Part shown: positions 1 through 6,736 of the stretch, piece after piece
How positions within the stretch are numbered: the first letter of the stretch is position 1
Layout: the number at the start of each line of letters is the position of its first letter
Origin: an uncultured Holosporaceae bacterium
GTDB taxonomy: Bacteria > Pseudomonadota > Alphaproteobacteria > RUG11792
Length of the DNA stretch: 13,455 bases
Assembly: GCA_947285985.1 (NCBI GenBank)
Contig: CAMYPB010000026.1
Span: 1-13,455, forward strand
Reading direction: 5' to 3'
Notes under the pieces: generated by a model
Databases searched by the model: none
Seen by the model: the letters and a program-made list of their open reading frames with translations, nothing else
Told to the model about the DNA's origin: nothing
Translations under genes and position numbers: made by a program

Positions 1-2521
1 CAGGATTATTGTTGACGATATTCTGCGGATTATTCATCTCAACACCTTGATTATTTTGGGCAGTCGGAATCGTGTTGTTCATTGGGATAACCTGCCCATC
101 GACCCCTATCAAAGCGGGCCCTCCCGTTTGACTCGCATCCCCATTAATTATCGGCGTAACATTGTTGTTAGGAACATTTAAACTTGGATTTACTATAGTA
201 TTATTCAACATTGGATCAATTGTATTTGGATTTACTATAGGATTATTCAATGTTGGAACAGGTGTACTCTGATCAACTACAGGAGTACTTAATACTGGAT
301 CAGTTATATTTGGATTTACTACAGTACTATTTAAACTCGGATCAGGTGTACTTTGATCAACTATAGGAGTATTTAACGTTGGAACAGATGTACTTTGATC
401 GATTATAGGAGTATTTAATGTTGGAACAGATGTACTTTGATCAATTACAGGAGTATTTAAACTCGGAACAGATGTACTTTGATCTACTATAGGATTATTC
501 AATGTTGGAATAACTGTACTCTGATCTACTACAGGATTATTTAACGTTGGAACAGATGTACTTTGATCGACTACAGGAGTACTTAATACTGGATCAATTG
601 TATTTGGATTTACTACAGTACTATTCAAACTCGGAACAGTTGTATTTGGATTTACTATAGTATTATTCAACATCGGATCAGGTACACTTTGATCAACTAC
701 AGGAGTATTTAATGTTGGAACAGATGTACTCTGATCTACTACAGGAGTATTCAAATTTGGAACAGATGTACTTTGATCGATTACAGGATTATTTAACGTT
801 GGAACAGGTGTACTCTGATCGATTACAGGATTATTCAACGTTGGAACAGATGTATTTTGATTAACTATAGGAGTACTTAATACTGGATCAGTTATATTTG
901 GATTTACTATAGTACTATTCAACATCGGATCAGGTACATTTTGATCTACTGCAGGAGTATTTAATGTTGGAATAACTGTACTCTGATCAACTACAGGAGT
1001 ATTTAAACTCGGATCAGGTGTACTTTGATCGACTACAGGATTGTTATTAGGCTCTGTATGTTGATTTTCCTGACGTGCGAGGCCGAAACCAACGATTTTT
1101 CCGAGTTCAAATATATTCTGCAGACCGAAGTCATGGGCCGCATTATTCTGGCAACAACATCCATTATTCTTCGGATCTTTTGAATTTTGAGGATTGAGAT
1201 CGTTTTGAGGATCAGATTCTTGAAGGTCATTATTTTTCGCTTCGAGTTCGGCCTTCATTTTTGCGAGGGCTTCATCTCGTTCTTTTTGGATTCTATCGGC
1301 CTCTTCCTTCTCTTTCTGACGTTTTGCGGCTTCTTCCGCGTCTTTTTTCTTTTGTTCGGCCAATTTCATAGCTTTTTCCGCGGCTTCGTTTGCCTCACGT
1401 ATTTCACGTTCCAATCGTTCTTTTTCGATTTGTGCAGCTTTTTCTCGGGCCGCTTTTTCGGCTTCTTCTGCTTCTTTTTCGAGACGTTTTTGTTCGGCTT
1501 CCATAAGTTGACGTTCAATTGCGGCCTGTTTTTCGGCTTTTTCTATGGCCAATCTTTTTTCTTCGATAGCCTGTTTTTTAGCGTGTGCATCCGCAGCTTT
1601 TTCAGCCAATTCAACGGTTTCACGGTCATCATGCGCGACACTTGGGAGATTGTTCATAATCTCATTTTTCGCGATGTCAGACGACTCATCCGAAACCTCA
1701 ATACTACTATTCGTCAAATTATTCAACATCTCCATTGATTTACTCTCAACAACGACAGATGGAATATTATTACTCAACTGTATAGTATCACTTTGTTGTG
1801 TACTATTATTATTGTTCTCAACTACTGGATTGTTATTGGTCGGCTGTGTAGTATTATTCTCAACGACAGGATTGTTGTTATTCTCTTGAGTTGTCTGTTG
1901 AGGAGAAGGATTGACCCCCTGATTATTATTGTTATTATTTTCGTTATTCACAACATTATTATTTGTATTATTTTGAGGGGATGGAGAATTATTAGGATTA
2001 TTCTGTTGTGTACTATTGTTATTGTTCTCAACTACTGGATTATTATTGGTCGACTGCGTAGTATTATTCTCAACAACAGTATTAACATTATTATTGGTCG
2101 GCTGTGTAGTAACAGCTGGTTGAGATTGTTGATCTTGAACAGGGTTATTATTATTGGTCGGCTGTGTAGTATTATTCTCAACGACAGGATTGTTGTTACT
2201 AGTCGGCTGTGTAGTATTGTTATTTGGAACATTAGGGCTACTATTCTGTTGCATTGAAGACAATTTCTTTTGCATTTGTTCTAATATTTGTTTTTGACTA
2301 TTACTATTCTTTTTTTTACGGATTATTTTCTTTTTTCGAGTTGTTTTTTTATTATTTGTATTTGTTGATGTTTTAATATTCTGATTATTATTATTTTCGG
2401 ATGCAGAGACGTTTGAAAGAGAATTGTTCAGATCGTCCAAAAATTGTCCATAAACAAACATACCGCTTGATAAAACTAAAAATTTCAATATGAGACTTCT
2501 CACCTTATATAAAAAACACAT
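1..2521 (-). CDS. Large secreted Asn-rich repeat protein with coiled coil (3' end beyond window)
   Basis: Open minus-strand frame of 840 codons that runs off position 1. The ATG at 2519-2521 has a strong Shine-Dalgarno (AGGGGAG, six bases before ATG) and gives a signal peptide (residues 1-25, basic then hydrophobic, likely cut after VYG). Order of regions: a Lys/Arg patch (about 50-87) rich in KKK; Asn-rich repeats of the type NTTQPTNNNNPVVEN (about 98-245); a Glu/Lys/Ala-rich charged helix or coiled coil resembling TolA domain II (about 300-433); a CCC cluster near 453-455 followed by a short hydrophobic stretch; a 14-residue repeat array (492-780); and an Asn-rich tail to the edge. No enzymatic domain is recognised. 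I infer an exported, possibly surface-exposed or periplasm-spanning structural protein. An alternative start is the TTG 36 bases downstream, which would also give a signal peptide. Codons in the helix are GC-richer than in the Asn-rich parts. The frame is certain; the function is unknown. Confidence 0.85.
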   Translation of the reverse strand, partial: MCFLYKVRSLILKFLVLSSGMFVYGQFLDDLNNSLSNVSASENNNNQNIKTSTNTNNKKTTRKKKIIRKKKNSNSQKQILEQMQKKLSSMQQNSSPNVPNNNTTQPTSNNNPVVENNTTQPTNNNNPVQDQQSQPAVTTQPTNNNVNTVVENNTTQSTNNNPVVENNNNSTQQNNPNNSPSPQNNTNNNVVNNENNNNNNQGVNPSPQQTTQENNNNPVVENNTTQPTNNNPVVENNNNSTQQSDTIQLSNNIPSVVVESKSMEMLNNLTNSSIEVSDESSDIAKNEIMNNLPSVAHDDRETVELAEKAADAHAKKQAIEEKRLAIEKAEKQAAIERQLMEAEQKRLEKEAEEAEKAAREKAAQIEKERLEREIREANEAAEKAMKLAEQKKKDAEEAAKRQKEKEEADRIQKERDEALAKMKAELEAKNNDLQESDPQNDLNPQNSKDPKNNGCCCQNNAAHDFGLQNIFELGKIVGFGLARQENQHTEPNNNPVVDQSTPDPSLNTPVVDQSTVIPTLNTPAVDQNVPDPMLNSTIVNPNITDPVLSTPIVNQNTSVPTLNNPVIDQSTPVPTLNNPVIDQSTSVPNLNTPVVDQSTSVPTLNTPVVDQSVPDPMLNNTIVNPNTTVPSLNSTVVNPNTIDPVLSTPVVDQSTSVPTLNNPVVDQSTVIPTLNNPIVDQSTSVPSLNTPVIDQSTSVPTLNTPIIDQSTSVPTLNTPIVDQSTPDPSLNSTVVNPNITDPVLSTPVVDQSTPVPTLNNPIVNPNTIDPMLNNTIVNPSLNVPNNNVTPIINGDASQTGGPALIGVDGQVIPMNNTIPTAQNNQGVEMNNPQNIVNNNP
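182..1048 (-). repeat. 42-bp tandem repeat array, 20 full units plus one partial
   Basis: Twenty consecutive 42-bp units (209-1048) and a 27-bp partial unit (182-208) encode the 14-residue motif L-N-[TNS]-[PT]-[VI]-[VI]-[DN]-[QP]-[SN]-x-x-[VDI]-P-x. Most units are of the LNTPVVDQST type; units 4, 10, 11, 18, 20 and the partial one carry NPN or NPS instead of DQS. Every seventh unit matches best: units 4, 11 and 18 read LNST then NPN then DPV, and each is followed by a unit starting LSTP. This makes a 294-bp super-repeat present three times. The unit length is a multiple of three, so gain or loss of units keeps the frame. Confidence 0.95.
1793..2230 (-). repeat. Degenerate Asn-rich repeats inside the large secreted protein
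   Basis: Several imperfect copies of a segment encoding NTTQPTNNNNPVVEN. A 48-bp stretch at 1833-1880 recurs exactly at 2151-2198. A block of about 70 bp at 1793-1863 recurs with few changes at 2003-2073, an offset of 210 bp or 70 codons. The copies stay in frame, which points to internal duplication within the gene. Confidence 0.8.
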
Positions 2522-2617
2522 AAAAATCTCCCCTCACAATTTTGATATCATATATTTATAATTCTATACACTTATTATTAAAATTTAGTTAAAGAGATGC
2601 ATATTTTTTGGAGTAAT

Positions 2618-2656
2618 ATAAAAAAAAATAATTGCCATCTGAAAACAGGATGGCAA
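2618..2656 (-). terminator. Rho-independent terminator of the Asn/Gln-rich gene
   Basis: TTGCCATCTG (2632-2641), a four-base AAAA loop and CAGGATGGCAA (2646-2656) form a ten-pair stem with one bulged G. Read on the minus strand, the stem is followed by TTATTTTTTTTTATA. It lies 34 bases past the stop at 2690, so it separates this gene from the downstream large repeat gene, which therefore needs its own promoter. Confidence 0.8.
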
Positions 2657-2689
2657 CAAACAGTTTACAATAAATTTATTGTGGATTAT

Positions 2690-3940
2690 TTAGAATGTCA
2701 GAAATCCGACAACATTTTGAGGGAGTGTTCCGGGGGATATTCCCTCTTCAATACTCTTCGGAGATATGATGATCCTCGCTCCTTGAATATTCTGGCTATT
2801 ATTATTGTTGTTATTATTGTTTGAAATAATATTATTGTTATTCTGTTGAGTATTGACATTATTATTGTTTATATTCTGTTGATTATTTTGATTTTGTGGG
2901 ATAATATTATTTTGATTCCAGTTGTTTCCAACGTTTTGGATCTGATTTCCATTCTCATCGATAACCGCTACAAAATTTCCATTCTGATCGACGAGAGGAA
3001 TATTATTCCCATTTTCATCCGTTTTGACACTCGGATTGAAGTTGATATTATTTCCATTTTTATCCTGAACAATAACAGGATTTCCATTTATGTCAACACT
3101 CATCGTTTTATTGTTATTGTTGTTTTGAATAATATTGTTGTTCTGTTGATTATTGTTTTGGATGATATTATTATTAGTCGATTTCATAGACTTTATTTTT
3201 TCGGCGAGGGATTTTAGATCCTTCGTGAAATAATACCATCCATCCGGAATATTATTCAGATTTGAACTCGAGAGATTATTGAAGACAACCCCACTCTTCG
3301 AAACAAATCCACTCGAATTATCATCGATCACAATATTATTCTGTTGATTATTCTCATTTACTTGAGGATTATTATTATTTTGTTGTTGCTGCTGTTGATT
3401 ATTTGTGTTCTGACCAATATTATTCTGTTGACTATTCTCCTGAGGACTATTATTTACTTGAGGACTATTATTATTTTGTTGTTGTTGATTATTTGTGTTC
3501 TGACCAATATTATTCTGTTGACTATTCTCCTGAGGACTATTATTTACTTGAGGAGTATTATTTACTTGAGGATTGTTGTTAGGTTCATTATTCATCATCA
3601 TCTGCTGCTGAATATTAGTATTCCCTTCATTTTGAGGGACTGTATTATTTTGCGATACATTATTATTATTGTTATTCTGCAGGTTTAAATCATCGAGTTT
3701 TGGGAGCATTGTGATTCCATCATCATTCTTATTATTATTGTTGTTATTATTATTCCCATTGTTGTTATCCCCATTATTATTATTTTCGTTGTTCGATGGA
3801 GATATATTCTGTGGATTCTGAATATTAGTGTTACCATTATTTTCAGAGGAACAGACAATATTATTATTAGCGCAGTATATATATAATAAAACAGAAGATA
3901 CTCCTAGTATATATTTTTTCATATTATGTGAAACTTTCAT
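2690..3940 (-). CDS. Secreted Asn/Gln-rich low-complexity protein with DxNGN repeats
   Basis: A 416-residue protein. I chose the ATG at 3938-3940 because GGGAGGG lies eight bases before it; an in-frame ATG at 3970 lacks this. Residues 1-23 form a signal peptide (MKVSHNMKKYIL, then a hydrophobic run ending in YIYCA). The Cys there is not in a convincing lipobox. Residues 30-215 are Asn/Gln homopolymer runs with an exact 72-bp direct repeat. Residues about 216-262 are less biased and contain PDGWYYFTKDLKSLAEKIKSMK, a possible small folded or helical module. Five D-x-N-G-N-x-x-x-x-[VI] units follow, then more poly-Asn, then a short ordered tail (ARIIISPKSIEEG). No homologous domain is recognised. 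By composition and signal peptide it resembles its downstream neighbour, and I infer an extracytoplasmic, host-facing or matrix-like role. It has its own promoter and terminator. Confidence 0.85.
   Translation of the reverse strand: MKVSHNMKKYILGVSSVLLYIYCANNNIVCSSENNGNTNIQNPQNISPSNNENNNNGDNNNGNNNNNNNNKNDDGITMLPKLDDLNLQNNNNNNVSQNNTVPQNEGNTNIQQQMMMNNEPNNNPQVNNTPQVNNSPQENSQQNNIGQNTNNQQQQNNNSPQVNNSPQENSQQNNIGQNTNNQQQQQQNNNNPQVNENNQQNNIVIDDNSSGFVSKSGVVFNNLSSSNLNNIPDGWYYFTKDLKSLAEKIKSMKSTNNNIIQNNNQQNNNIIQNNNNNKTMSVDINGNPVIVQDKNGNNINFNPSVKTDENGNNIPLVDQNGNFVAVIDENGNQIQNVGNNWNQNNIIPQNQNNQQNINNNNVNTQQNNNNIISNNNNNNNNSQNIQGARIIISPKSIEEGISPGTLPQNVVGFLTF
2930..3094 (-). repeat. Five D-x-N-G-N repeats in the Asn/Gln-rich protein
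   Basis: Units start with DINGN, DKNGN, DENGN, DQNGN and DENGN, with D-to-D spacings of 10, 15, 10 and 10 residues, each followed by hydrophobic residues (PVIV, NIPLV, FVAVI, QIQNV). The pattern suggests short beta-hairpins with an Asn-Gly turn. Calcium binding by the D-x-N-G-N loop is possible but unproven. Confidence 0.8.
3393..3554 (-). repeat. Exact 72-bp direct repeat, 90-bp period
   Basis: Positions 3393-3464 and 3483-3554 are identical. The period of 90 bp is 30 codons, encoding SPQENSQQNNIGQNTNN plus flanking Gln/Asn. The perfect identity suggests a recent in-frame duplication. Confidence 0.9.
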
Positions 3941-3986
3941 AAAAAAAACCCTCCCAATTTCGAAACACATAAAAATATGTTGTATA

Positions 3987-4015
3987 CATATAAAATTCTA
4001 CATACTTTGTGTTAA
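3987..4015 (-). promoter_or_regulatory. Sigma70-like promoter of the Asn/Gln-rich gene
   Basis: On the minus strand, TTAACA (4010-4015, five of six to consensus), a 17-base spacer, then TATATG (3987-3992, four of six). Predicted transcription would begin near 3980, giving a leader of about 40 bases to the ATG at 3940. Confidence 0.5.
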
Positions 4016-4110
4016 TTTTTTATTAATGAATCAAATTTTTTTTAAAAATATACAAATTTTATGACACAATTGATAAAATCTTTATGAAAATATTGAGAGG
4101 AGCGAATGAT

Positions 4111-5916
4111 ATGAAGGATTTTTTCAAATATTATCAGGAGGAATTATTATTTTTGAGGGAGAGGGGAGGAATTTTCGCGAAGAAATACCCTGAAATCGCG
4201 GAATTAATCGATTTGAAGAATTCTCAATCGACGGACCCTCAAACTGAGCGTATTATAGAATCCGTCGCATTTTTGTCCGCGAAACTCCATCAGAAAATAG
4301 ACGACAATTCTCAATCGATTGCATATCATCTTTTGGATTCATTGTATCCTCATCTCATCGATTCTTTTCCTCCGTGTTCTATCTCTCAATTCTGTGCAAC
4401 TGACAATAATTATCCCGTTGACATAATAAATGTTCCGCGTCATTCAATTTTGTCATCGAGGACACAGAATGATATTATCTGTCGCTTTCAGACGATTTAT
4501 GACATAGAAATATACCCCATAAAGATAGACAATATATCATTGCGACGAGATAATCGATCGATTGGGGGATCCGATCTCTGGACACTGAATATAAAAATTT
4601 CGACAAATTCTATACCAATTGAAAATATTCCGATCGATAATATACTCTTCCATATAAATTCGAATATGATAGAGGACGCCCTCATAATTTATGAAGCGAT
4701 CTTCTCCGACAAGGAGACGAACGTCTTCCTAAGAATAAATGACAATATCATAAAACTTCCGACAAATTCGATTAAAAACATAGGATTTGAAGACGATGAA
4801 ACGATCGTTCCCCTTCGAAGATTTCAATCGAATATATTTCATATGTTTCAAGAGATTCTTCATTTCAAGCATAAATTCATGTTCTTTAGAGTATACAATA
4901 TTATAGAGACAATAAAAAAGATGAATATAACGAGTATAGAGAGTCTTGAAATAATCATCGATATAACATATCGAAATGAAAAACTTCAACAGATCGTAAA
5001 CAAAAATTCAATTTTATTAAATTGCGTTCCAATCGTAAATTTATTTCCCGTTATGACGGATCCCTTTCGTTTTTCGAACACTCAGAATAAATATTTATTG
5101 GTTGCTGATCAGACGAAAGATCGTGAATTAGAAATACATAGTATTTTAGATATACACATGATAGACAGTGAAGACAACACGGATCGTATTGTGCAGCCTT
5201 ATTTTTCTTTGAATGTTGATAGTGATACGAACAATATTCATAAAATCTTCTGGATACGTGAACGTGAATCTTCAGAAATTCGAAATCTCGAGGGATTCGA
5301 CACGTATATATCGTTCATCGACATCGAAATGAATCCTTATAGATCGTATAACGATGTTGTCTATGCGCGAACTTTATGTATGAATCGTTTTGAATCACGC
5401 GATATTCCGATAAATTCCAGTATGGAGACAGAGAATATAGAATCTGGAGAGTATATCGCAAAACTACTATACAAAACAACGAAACCCATCGAATTTTCAA
5501 AGGGTTCAACAAAATTATGGAATCTCGTATCACAATTGTCATCCTCCCATATATCGATCGCCAATAAAAATGTGATATTCGAAAATATAAAAAAATTAAT
5601 CGAAATCTTCTCGTCAGGAATATCAATAAGAGTCGACGAACTCATCTCCAATATATCAAATATCGATATAAACAATATAGTACGTCGTTTTGGAAATGAT
5701 TCGTGGAGGGGATTTATACGCGGAATAGAAGTTAAAATATATATCAAAGATTATCTTCAAAATTATTATTCCTTTATCCTGGGATGTGTGATCAACCAAT
5801 ACCTATCCTCTATTATATCAATAAATACATTTATTGAACTCTCCATAATAAACGAAAATACACATGAAGTATTGTCGAAATGGAAACCAACATCTGGACG
5901 CAAAGAACTAATATAA
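4111..5916 (+). CDS. tssF: Type VI secretion baseplate protein TssF
   Basis: TssF (VasA/ImpG) is a baseplate wedge subunit of the type VI secretion system, normally in complex with TssG, TssK and TssE at the inner membrane. The start is set at 4111 because GGAG lies eight bases before this ATG; an ATG at 4084 has no such site. The 601 residues match the family's usual length. The N-terminus carries the family signature (FFKYYQEELLFLRERG, KYPEIAELI, STDPQTERIIESVAFL, LLDSLYPH). The middle has CRFQTIYDIEIYPI and FQEILHFKHKFMFFRV, and residues about 303-312 read LNCVPIVNLF. The C-terminus has RGIEVKI, the Y-F-I-L-G-C-V stretch with SINTFIELSI, and a final W-x-P-x-x-G-R-x-x-L-I, all typical. Usually tssG follows directly, but here the next gene is convergent holB, so the rest of the apparatus must lie elsewhere or be lost. 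No frameshift is seen. Confidence 0.93.
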   Translation: MKDFFKYYQEELLFLRERGGIFAKKYPEIAELIDLKNSQSTDPQTERIIESVAFLSAKLHQKIDDNSQSIAYHLLDSLYPHLIDSFPPCSISQFCATDNNYPVDIINVPRHSILSSRTQNDIICRFQTIYDIEIYPIKIDNISLRRDNRSIGGSDLWTLNIKISTNSIPIENIPIDNILFHINSNMIEDALIIYEAIFSDKETNVFLRINDNIIKLPTNSIKNIGFEDDETIVPLRRFQSNIFHMFQEILHFKHKFMFFRVYNIIETIKKMNITSIESLEIIIDITYRNEKLQQIVNKNSILLNCVPIVNLFPVMTDPFRFSNTQNKYLLVADQTKDRELEIHSILDIHMIDSEDNTDRIVQPYFSLNVDSDTNNIHKIFWIRERESSEIRNLEGFDTYISFIDIEMNPYRSYNDVVYARTLCMNRFESRDIPINSSMETENIESGEYIAKLLYKTTKPIEFSKGSTKLWNLVSQLSSSHISIANKNVIFENIKKLIEIFSSGISIRVDELISNISNIDINNIVRRFGNDSWRGFIRGIEVKIYIKDYLQNYYSFILGCVINQYLSSIISINTFIELSIINENTHEVLSKWKPTSGRKELI

Positions 5917-5924
5917 AATTTTAT
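5913..5924. other. Palindrome holding two convergent stop codons
   Basis: ATAAAATTTTAT is a perfect 12-bp palindrome containing the tssF stop (TAA, 5914-5916) and, on the minus strand, the holB stop (5921-5923). Only four bases separate the two genes, so there is no room for an intergenic terminator. Confidence 0.7.
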
Positions 5925-6685
5925 GATAACACTATCGAACAACACATCATAACAATAGATTGGGGATCAAGATACGCATTTTTTGAAGATATTATGAAAT
6001 CCTGCAATTCGAGATATTTTTTAGAATAATTTGATGAAATTTCTTTGATACTCTTGAAATAGGTATATAAAGACACAATTTTCATAAAATCATCTATTTT
6101 GTCTTTTATGATATTTTTACAAAAATCCGCAACATTTTTGGATGGATTTTCTATAAAATACAAGATATTTTGTATAAAATCTTCGTTATACATTGTGTAT
6201 TTTATGATATATTCTTTTATATTGTCAGAATACAATGGGGATATTCTATTGGTATTTGGGATATATATTTTGTGACATCTCGATCGGATTGTTGGGATGA
6301 TTGAGAAGAGACGAGTTGTCAGGAGAATAATCGAAGAATCGAGGGGAGGTTCCTCGAGGATTTTTAATATTGCATTTGACGCAAATCTATTTAAAAGGTC
6401 TGCATTATTTATAATGACGATCCTCTTTCCTTCGAGAGACGGATGAAGAGAGAGGAATTCTATCATACTTCGTATTTGTTCGATTGAAATTTCTTTCTCA
6501 CCCTCCAAAACGGAGATATTCATGAAATTGGGGTATGAATTTGAAGAGACATACCTCTCTATATCAGACATCATTTTAAATTGTGATTGATTTTCATAGA
6601 GATATCGAACGGATATTTCGTGGGCAACCTGAAGATTATTCTCCTCTGATTTTCCGTAGAGAATGATACTATTTGGAAGGATCAT
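5921..6685 (-). CDS. holB: DNA polymerase III delta' subunit, short form
   Basis: Delta' is the rigid stator of the clamp loader that places the beta sliding clamp on DNA. Residues 68-72 (IEQIR) and 92-114 (INNADLLNRFASNAILKILEEPP) are the classic AAA+ delta'/DnaX motifs; residues 132-137 (TIRSRC) hold the SRC motif with its arginine finger. The N-terminal P-loop is degenerate (LYGKSEENN), as expected for delta', which does not hydrolyse ATP. At 254 residues it is shorter than the usual 320-340. The four-Cys zinc module normally found between the P-loop region and the second strand is missing (residues 30-55 have no Cys). The C-terminal helix (LDPQSIVMM) matches the usual collar domain end. 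It is the last gene of the rpe-heparinase-holB unit, starting 51 bases after the previous stop, with no strong Shine-Dalgarno. Confidence 0.85.
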   Translation of the reverse strand: MILPNSIILYGKSEENNLQVAHEISVRYLYENQSQFKMMSDIERYVSSNSYPNFMNISVLEGEKEISIEQIRSMIEFLSLHPSLEGKRIVIINNADLLNRFASNAILKILEEPPLDSSIILLTTRLFSIIPTIRSRCHKIYIPNTNRISPLYSDNIKEYIIKYTMYNEDFIQNILYFIENPSKNVADFCKNIIKDKIDDFMKIVSLYTYFKSIKEISSNYSKKYLELQDFIISSKNAYLDPQSIVMMCCSIVLS

Positions 6686-6736
6686 AATTATGGATTTCGT
6701 CCCACATTATCTAAAAAAAATACGTTATGAATTTTA

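Noticed and set aside
182..1048. CRISPR array
   Set aside because: Units are directly adjacent with no unique spacers, stay in frame and encode a regular 14-residue motif.
1187..2257. Long plus-strand open frames rich in Phe, Ile and Leu
   Set aside because: They are antisense to the charged helix and Asn-rich repeats; low stop frequency follows from the repeat composition. They have no promoter or ribosome site, and the minus frame has a signal peptide and continuous repeats.
2846..3688. Plus-strand open frames resembling hydrophobic membrane proteins
   Set aside because: They are mirror images of Asn/Gln codons (AAT, CAA) in the secreted protein, which read as Ile, Leu and Val on the other strand.
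5880..6029. A plus-strand frame of about 50 codons starting within the end of tssF, as a possible tssG remnant
   Set aside because: It has no ribosome site, lies antisense to the conserved holB C-terminus, and shows no TssG motif.
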